Source of the DNA: Lumbricus rubellus
Taxonomy: Eukaryota > Annelida > Clitellata > Crassiclitellata > Lumbricidae
DNA length: 64,000 nt
Reading direction: 5' to 3'
Assembly (NCBI GenBank): GCA_945859605.1
Contig: OX243822.1
Span: 24,278,363-24,342,362 of the forward strand
Part shown: piece by piece, positions 59,401 to 64,000 of the stretch
Numbering within the stretch: the first letter of the stretch is position 1
Layout of the letters: every line of letters starts with the position of its first letter
Made by a program: the position numbers and the translations under genes
Notes under the pieces: generated by a model
What the model saw: the letters and a program-made list of their open reading frames with translations, nothing else
What the model was told of the DNA's origin: nothing
Database searches by the model: none

Positions 59401-62400
59401 GTAAATTTATTTAGCGCATTTCATTACGGCCTTCGCATTTCATTACGGCCTTCTTGCTCAAGCGTTTTATGGCGTGATCCGCGTTGCCACCGCAAAGGGA
59501 GGGGGAGGTCAGGGGAGGGGGAGGGGAGGGGAGGGGGGGGGAGGGGGAGGGGAGCCTCTTTTCAGCCACAGCAACGCGTGGCCGGGTTCAGCTAGTATTT
59601 AATAATTTTCTTTGTTCTTTTGGTGAATGGTGGGTGATTGAGGCAACTAAAAATTCCCAACTGCTTCTAATTCAACGTATGTTTCTTTTGTCATATATCG
59701 ATGATTATTTGAGACATATTATTGTTTACTGTGATCCGCTGTTTAGTTTCTTGAGGAGAATTACGGTTTGTCTGCTGGCGACTCGGCTCTCTTCATCAAC
59801 GGACGTCAGACAGATCTTGATGTCTACGATGTGTTCACTCTCATTGAGACGATGATGTCTGAGAGTCGGTTGATGGAAGGCGTCTACAGTCTCGGCCACA
59901 AGTACAACCTCGACAGCCAGGAATCGCTTCAGTTTCTCAAGATAGACGTCAAACCAACGGAGAATAACTACGCAGTTGACATCCGAGATCCTTCCGTCAC
60001 TGTGAGATTTTCGCTGCTCAATCTGTCTGTCTATCACTCCCTGTGTTTCTGCGTATCTCTTTTTGTCTGTTTCTGTCTATGTGCCTTTGTTTGTCTGTCT
60101 GTCTCTGTATTTGTGTCCGACTGTCTCTCTCTCTCTCTCTTATGTTCCTGTGTCTGTTTGCCACTGCTTCCCGCTGACTTTCTTTCGTTCTTGCTGTCTC
60201 TCTCTCTCTCTTGTGGATCTTTTTCTTTTATTAAATTTTGAAGAAATGATGACATTTTTCACATTTTCATTGCTCAGAATGTTTGACATTAAGGATGTTT
60301 TTTTCTAGTAGCTTCTTATAACTAACGTACATATTTTAGACAGAACTTTCATCTGTTTTTAGTACATAAATGATTTGGAGCGAGACAGGAAGTACTCCGG
60401 TTGGCCATCTAGTGTTCAAGATCTTCTTCGACCAACCTTTCCAGGCATGCTGAGACACATCCGCAAGAACCTCTTCCACATGGTCAGTTCGATGTAAATT
60501 CAATGCAATATCTCTGACATTGTTTATTCATCGAAAGACTTTTTGAAGGATGTTCCTGAGCCAAGGATGTTCTCAGACTGTTTATCAGACTTTATCTGGT
60601 CTTCATAAACCATCTTTGGAATTTTCTTCAGTTGTTTTTAGGATGTTTACTAAGTCATTTTTTCACAGAATCTTCATCAAAACTGTAAATTATGACTTTG
60701 TGCTCTACATATTGGGTCATTGTGAATATGAGTTTATAAGGACAATCTGACATTAGATGCCTTATAAATAGTGTCTCCATATTAATGAGTGTAAAGTTAT
60801 ATATATGATATTAGATGGCGATTTGGGAAAGGGGTAGAGGAGCAGAAATGGAGGCAGCAGGCAATTTATCCAATATAGGAAAATTTTCAAGCTAGCCCTT
60901 TGCGTCTGCCTGTCTGTCTCTTGTGCACAGTTAAGAAGAGGCTTTGCATTGGTTGAGCTGGGTGATAACTTGAAAAGTGATGCGAAGACAAGTACTACAT
61001 TATTATTTTACAATTTCTGTTTAGGTTTTGTTTGTGGATCCAGCAGATAAGCAGTCGAGTGCTATGCTGAAGATGGCCGAAGCCTTCTACGTTCACAGCG
61101 CTCCCGTCAGGTAGAGTTGACAAACTGATCTCTCATCTGCTATTGTTGAAGAACATGCTGGAGAACGTTGTCCTACTGGCCATTCTATTACAGCCACTCT
61201 TGACAACATTACCATCGATTTTACATTGGTTACTGCAGCATTGCCGCATTTCCCATTTCTGCGGCACTCTCCTACTTAACTACTATCAGTCTATTAATCG
61301 ACCCGCTTACCTGTCTGTATATCTCTTTGTGTTTGTGTCTGCTTGTTCACAAATTTTCCTTCAGCTTGGCTGAGGTATGGCGCTATATAAATCGTCTTAT
61401 TATTATTATTAATATTATTATTATTAAATGATTCCAACTTTGCAGCACACCCGAATTGACACTGTTTGTATTTTGTGTAAACTTAAAGTTGGTCAACAAT
61501 GTCAACAAAATGTGATGTGTGATGTTGTTGTCGTAGGGTTGGCCTTGTGTTTGTCGTCAACAAATCGGAGACGGTTGACGGCAACGAAGACGCTGGAGTC
61601 GCTCTCTTCCGTGCGTTCAACTTCATATCACAGAAAGATGGCGCCGTCAAGGCTCTCTCCTTTCTCACCGATGTACGCAATCATTACGACTTCACATCCA
61701 ATATGTCGTCGTTTAATCTATGTTTGTTTGTATGTGCACTTGTTATACCGCGCCTTCAAGCTCTCACTACTCAGAGGCGCTCCCGAATGCAGAGCAGACA
61801 CTGCATCCGAGTTTCACACCGAAGCGCTGAGCAATTGTGAGTGAAGGACTTGCCCAAGGTCCTTACGCTGCGAGGTGGATTCGAACCTCGAACCTTCCTG
61901 CTCCAAGGCAACGATGCCACCACTACACCACCGCGCCCCACGAAGAATGAAGGGTATGACCAAGTAAGGCCGGATAAGGTATCGCATGGAGGGGTTAGGC
62001 AAGATGAGGTTATGGCATGGTGAAAAGATAATGGAGTTGATTGAAAGTTTAAAGGAGCTGTAACTGCACCAATTGCTATAAATGTGTTTTAATCTGTACA
62101 GCTTTTTTTATTGACGCATCATAAAGATGCTTCCTAAGTTGATAGAATTATTCCATCTGTTGTAAGAGATCAAGTGTTGACTCTCGTTGCAGGATTTGAC
62201 CTTTTTGTCTTTGCCTTTGTTTGTCTATTTATTTAATACTATTTTCATATTTTAAATGATTTATATCAATTGCTAGCTGTGCGTGATAAGATGAAAAATG
62301 AAATTAATTACATTTTTGTTCTTTTAGGTTTAAACGTTTTTGTTGAAGATGAAGGATTTTGTTTAATTTTATTTAACGAACTGTTGTTTCTGCAGGAGTC

Positions 62401-62894
62401 CAAAAGATCAGTCGTTCTTTGATCAGATTTATCATATGATGGATTGTTGAAATTGTTTATGTAAAGCTGGTGTGATGGTTGATTTCTACAGGATTTGTCT
62501 TTGCGTGTGCATTTGAGGTTCCAATGCGTTGCAAATCTGAGTCTTGTATCCTGTATGGAACTGTTATGCAGATGCATGTTATGCAATATGTTGCATAATG
62601 TTACATAAACTGTTAAGTGATGTTATGTTTATGTAATGTTATGTTAATATTACTCAGTGTTGCATTAATATTATTAATGTTAGGTGCAATGTGTTGTTGA
62701 TGTAATTGATTGGCACGCACAAGTCTTTATGGGTTGGAAACACGATTGTCTGAATTGATATCCAGGTTTATGATAGCGTTCCTTTGAATGGTGAAATCTC
62801 GTCGAAACTTGTCATAGAACAGTTTCTCACTGACCACACGGCTCATCTCGACGACGTCTTTGGTCCGAGTTCAAAACACGATAAGCAGAGATCG
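50305..62894 (+). CDS. UGGT: UDP-glucose:glycoprotein glucosyltransferase, N-terminal 596 residues
   Basis: Fifteen exons in phase: 50305-50429, 51227-51309, 52418-52548, 52911-53023, 53378-53552, 54118-54214, 54795-54870, 56145-56245, 57423-57522, 58372-58432, 59747-60001, 60363-60482, 61025-61110, 61537-61672 and 62766-62894. UGGT sits in the ER lumen and re-glucosylates N-glycans of misfolded glycoproteins so that calnexin/calreticulin rebind them. Seen: a signal peptide (MNEFNVLVVFCLLVGGVESK) and then segments highly similar to animal UGGT from memory of the family: LDAKWNSTPIMLEA, LSGYGVELAIKSTEYKAKDD, DEVQGF, MAPLKVWQLQ, LKDISQNFPSRAR, GDSALFING, YAVDIRDP, LLRPTFPG, IRKNL and VDGNEDAGVALFRAFN. 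These form the thioredoxin-like substrate-sensing domains. The family is about 1,500 residues; the catalytic GT24 domain lies beyond the window. Start: first ATG in frame with the signal peptide. Confidence 0.95.
51040..51200 (+). mobile_element. CR1/L2-like LINE 3' end (UGGT intron 1)
   Basis: The forward frame ends RPVSAESASE plus stop at AGAGCGCCTCTGAGTAG, then GAAGAGGCGCTATATAAATT and a GAAT tetranucleotide tail. It is the same 3' end as at 55548-55620. Immediately upstream, 50955-51045 is a short tandem repeat of GATGTTGTTAATGATGTTTA. Confidence 0.75.
51227..51309 (+). CDS. UGGT: UGGT exon 2
   Basis: The acceptor is ttctttaag and the donor GACT|gtgagt. Encodes EYLAKESSDLFWSFVDPISR and MEIQSLD. 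A LINE tail ends about 30 bp before the acceptor. Confidence 0.88.
51819..52136. mobile_element. hAT-type MITE with CAGGGGTGTCAAA ends (UGGT intron 2)
   Basis: Ends CAGGGGTGTCAAA and TTTGACACCCCTG are flanked by the exact 8-bp duplication CTCTAAAC (51811-51818 and 52137-52144). Subterminal GCGGGCCAG words occur at both ends. 318 bp, no transposase. Confidence 0.93.
52418..52548 (+). CDS. UGGT: UGGT exon 3
   Basis: The acceptor is gattgtag and the donor AACCAG|gtgcga. Encodes NDRSQYDLIMEVAGSLLSPF and QLNLLKFALSLRMYSPTVEM, matching the FLSPLQQNLFKFCLSLRSYS-type region of UGGT. Confidence 0.9.
52911..53023 (+). CDS. UGGT: UGGT exon 4
   Basis: The acceptor is gttatttcag and the donor AACCT|gttagt. 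Encodes IALDRRPPDHCVAFVEINNL and VTCEIFAIKTFIDLARN. Two cysteines occupy the place of the conserved pair in the family. Confidence 0.85.
53378..53552 (+). CDS. UGGT: UGGT exon 5
   Basis: The acceptor is gtctttcag and the donor GTCAAG|gtcagt. Encodes SKPLVIKNDHYYKNIKDRNV, VVILYAQLATPQFSEWHKKL and ISYILRHFVK, matching the PVVIFYSEIG and YVFRHY region of UGGT. Confidence 0.92.
54118..54214 (+). CDS. UGGT: UGGT exon 6
   Basis: The acceptor is ttgtgtag and the donor AACG|gtcagt. Encodes NPVDKKVRLSGYGVELAIKS then TEYKAKDDTKIN, one of the most conserved stretches of the family. Confidence 0.95.
54436..54580 (+). mobile_element. Retroposon 3' fragment with (TCA)n tail
   Basis: GAAGGCAATGGGAAACCACC resembles the GGCAATGGCAAACCACC signature near the end of RTE-like LINEs, and the complement of a similar word occurs near 40440. 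It ends in a short TCATCATCATCA run. Just downstream, 54625-54690 is a 12-bp ATTTACATATTC repeat. Confidence 0.5.
54795..54870 (+). CDS. UGGT: UGGT exon 7
   Basis: The acceptor is gtggatcag and the donor CTCAA|gtaggc. Encodes DRGNADEKDEKVEDEVQGFI then FSKL; DEVQGF is family-typical. The acidic insert before it varies between species. Confidence 0.9.
55137..55620 (+). mobile_element. CR1/L2-like LINE, 5'-truncated, near-intact 3' end (UGGT intron 7)
   Basis: The frame reads LDRVLRSAARLIGRIPKFSS, VLHWLPIAQRIHY, (one stop) IAALVSCCILGCAPSYL, PVSDIEARRALRSAAKGQLL, RAFSVVGPSIWNDLPPN and finally AGSASE with stop TAG. The VLHWLPI and APSYL motifs mark the RT C-terminus of CR1/L2-type LINEs. It ends GGCGCTATATAAATTC and a TAATAATGAATGAATGA tail. 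Confidence 0.85.
55790..55850 (-). repeat. Short antisense piece of the SINE/LINE 3' end
   Basis: tatatagcacacctttgagg and ctcagaagcgctcccag are complements of the shared tail (CTGGGAGCGCTTCTGAG). The piece lies 170 bp after the LINE copy. Confidence 0.55.
56145..56245 (+). CDS. UGGT: UGGT exon 8
   Basis: The acceptor is gttttacgaag. Encodes DLHPDLKDSLTEFRQHLVDS then TSDMAPLKVWQLQ, with donor CAGG|gtacta. The 18-bp minisatellite begins about 10 bp into the intron and stays open in this frame. Confidence 0.92.
56256..57042. repeat. 18-bp minisatellite in UGGT intron 8
   Basis: About 44 units of TCTATTGTCTCCAGTTCA, with a second type carrying CTTC and a rarer ATTATC variant. All three forward frames are open through the array. 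Unit types are arranged in a higher-order pattern: a block of about 11 units is repeated within the array. Confidence 0.95.
57423..57522 (+). CDS. UGGT: UGGT exon 9
   Basis: The acceptor is tgtgtggcag and the donor GCTCG|gtaaaa. Encodes LSFQAAEKIMSAEEGSSLTL then LKDISQNFPSRA. Confidence 0.93.
58372..58432 (+). CDS. UGGT: UGGT exon 10
   Basis: The acceptor is ttttgcacag and the donor CAGAAG|gttttc. Encodes SLVKTTVSEQLRKEILLNQK. Too short for an ORF scan; placed by phase and family order. Confidence 0.88.
58925..59141 (+). repeat. Diverged SINE copy, sense orientation (UGGT intron 10)
   Basis: GAGCAAGTTCTTTGCTCAC matches the body word GGCAAGTCCTTCACTCAC of the antisense copy at 61737. It ends CTCAGTGAATAGTCTTGAAG, GAGTGCTATATAAATG and an ATAAATAAATAA tail. 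The tRNA-like head is degraded. Confidence 0.55.
59159..59595 (+). mobile_element. Non-autonomous Helitron (copy 2, UGGT intron 10)
   Basis: The element starts TCTATATATATAAAAATG after an A and ends CAACGCGTGGCCGGGTTCAG CTAG before a T. The interior has a GGGGA/GGGGAGG tract at 59500-59555. Same ends and general layout as 19467-19923, with diverged interiors. Confidence 0.87.
59747..60001 (+). CDS. UGGT: UGGT exon 11
   Basis: The acceptor is gctgtttag and the donor GTCACT|gtgaga, phase 0. Encodes ENYGLSAGDSALFINGRQTD, MMSESRLMEGVYSLGHKYNL and NNYAVDIRDPSVT. A Helitron ends about 150 bp upstream of the acceptor. Confidence 0.95.
60363..60482 (+). CDS. UGGT: UGGT exon 12
   Basis: The acceptor is ctgtttttag and the donor CACATG|gtcagt. 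Encodes YINDLERDRKYSGWPSSVQD then LLRPTFPGMLRHIRKNLFHM, very close to the known family motif. Confidence 0.95.
61025..61110 (+). CDS. UGGT: UGGT exon 13
   Basis: The acceptor is ctgtttag and the donor GTCAG|gtagag. Encodes VLFVDPADKQSSAMLKMAEA then FYVHSAPV. Confidence 0.92.
61143..61430 (+). repeat. Diverged LINE/SINE tail region with ATT repeat (UGGT intron 13)
   Basis: SILHWLLQ near 61215 resembles the VLHWLPI motif. The segment ends GAGGTATGGCGCTATATAAA followed by TTATTATTATTA. It is probably a decayed LINE copy. Confidence 0.5.
61537..61672 (+). CDS. UGGT: UGGT exon 14
   Basis: The acceptor is gttgtcgtag and the donor ACCGAT|gtacgc. Encodes VGLVFVVNKSETVDGNEDAG then VALFRAFNFISQKDGAVKAL. 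An antisense SINE follows about 65 bp into the intron. Confidence 0.94.
61737..61940 (-). repeat. tRNA-derived SINE, antisense (copy 3, best preserved)
   Basis: On the minus strand: a head GGGGCGCGGTGGTGTAGTGG (box A-like) and GGTTCGAATCC (box B), then a body CTTGGGCAAGTCCTTCACTC. The 3' part is GGGAGCGCCTCTGAGTAGTG then TTGAAGGCGCGGTATAACA. The box spacing is that of a tRNA-derived SINE promoter. Confidence 0.85.
62766..62894 (+). CDS. UGGT: UGGT exon 15 (last in window)
   Basis: The acceptor is gatatccag and the donor AGATCG|gtaatt, phase 0. Encodes VYDSVPLNGEISSKLVIEQF then LTDHTAHLDDVFGPSS, matching the position of the less conserved linker in UGGT. The rest of the window (62895-64000) is AT-rich intron, with a LINE/SINE tail near 63520-63570. 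Confidence 0.8.
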
Positions 62895-64000
62895 GTAATT
62901 TCTGCGTCATCTGCATTGTTGTTGTTGTTTGTCATTGTCTGCTTCTAGCCGCCTCTCATTTGAAAGCATGGCTTTGTAAATGAACCCAACTCTCCTCCTC
63001 TGTGTTGTTTTTTCTAAGATATGTTGTCGTATGAGATCAGTCTGTTTTCTTTATTTTCGCTTGAATTTATGAAACATTTGATATCTTATCTGACTGTTGG
63101 CTGTTTAGTGGATGTTTCGATGGCTAAGAGCTTCATGCACAACCACTGAATTAATTTTTTCTCCATGAAACAATTTATTCATAATTTGCAAAAATTGTTT
63201 TATAATTTATGGTACGAAAATATTTTAAGTGTTGCGTGGCACTGAAAAAGGAAAATATTTGATTGGTATAGTAAAAATATTTTCTATTTTTATTCTCAGC
63301 TCATTTTTACTTATGTGTTTTAAAATTTCAATTTCCCCAAAAGTCTTTGTTTCTTCCCTTTAAAGATGTTACATTACAAAGAGGCTGTTTTGCCTCATAA
63401 ATACGAATTTCTACCATATTTTTAACAAAGATTTCAATCTACACTTGTATTTTCTGCTTGCTTGCTTGTTGCGTGAAGCTGTTAGACTTTCTTGATGTAT
63501 CCACATCTTGATTTTAGATATACACCGAGTAGATTGTCTTGAAGAAAGAGTGCTATATAAAATCCAATTTTAAGATTTTCTTATAAAAAATCAGTTGAAA
63601 GTTTTTGGATGATTTTCATGAAAGTGGTCATAAAAGACTGCTTCAAAAAGATTTGGTGTTATATTTGAGATTTTATGGTTTATGTGTTTTGAGTAGTTTA
63701 CCAGTACTAGGAGTAAATCGTGTAAAGTGGTATTTCTTTTCACATTGGCATGTTTAATATTGTTGCCTGTGTTGTTAAAGCACTGCACGTATTACTTTGT
63801 TGGAATGTTTGATATTTGTCTTTATATTACGTTTGCTTGTTACTATTACTTATATGCTTTAGTGTTGCATGTGTATGCTCTGCTGTGAATTACGTATTAT
63901 GTTGCATTGTTATGATAGCATGAACTTTACTTTTTGCTGTGGCTGTACATTACTTGTTACTTGAGAATAATTCTGAATGTCATTAGAAGTGTACAGTTTG

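Noticed and set aside
61868..61940. Possible tRNA gene on the minus strand
   Set aside because: Box A and box B are present but the sequence continues into a SINE body with related copies at 6395 and 8452. It is a tRNA-derived retroposon head.

Overview
This window is nuclear DNA of a multicellular animal. It has short coding exons with GT-AG introns, three-base and dinucleotide microsatellites, large minisatellites, and copies of at least seven transposon families. Two of the three genes are recognisable animal genes: a UDP-glucose:glycoprotein glucosyltransferase and an espin-like actin-binding protein. The repeat-rich, TAGGCCTA-rich intergenic DNA would fit a marine invertebrate, but I cannot name the phylum. 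All coding exons I could find lie on the + strand.

Layout. (1) About 485-11109: the 3' nine exons of a large multi-pass membrane protein gene (about 1,400 residues visible, start upstream of the window). The splice phases agree at every junction. It has a cysteine-rich, glycosylation-site-rich N-terminal ectodomain, five predicted membrane segments, two large loops between membrane segments and a low-complexity cytoplasmic tail. I do not recognise the family by sequence; the topology resembles prominin/tweety proteins. (2) 11110-17241: intergenic or 5' leader DNA dominated by minisatellites and a LINE remnant. (3) 17244-37572: an espin-family-like gene of 11 coding exons (914 residues), with a very proline-rich middle, one WH2 actin-binding motif and three C-terminal WKR motifs. 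An apparent alternative first exon at 34423 would give a short isoform carrying only the WKR motifs. (4) 37573-50304: intergenic, rich in transposons: a deletion-derivative Tc1/mariner element, a hAT element nested inside another hAT element, and a MITE with 8-bp target duplications. (5) 50305-62894: the first 15 coding exons (596 residues) of UGGT, the ER glycoprotein-folding sensor; the catalytic C-terminal half lies beyond the window.

The three genes do not form a functional unit. UGGT acts in ER quality control, the espin-like protein on actin, and the first gene at a membrane. The most unusual features are the unidentified five-pass protein, the overlapping upstream ORF and alternative promoter suggested for the espin-like gene, and an 18-bp minisatellite that stays open in frame with a UGGT exon. 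The transposon findings include several complete elements with exact target-site duplications and a tRNA-derived SINE that shares its 3' end with a CR1/L2-like LINE in the same window. All gene models are hand-built from ORFs, splice sites and phase; no alignment or transcript data were available.
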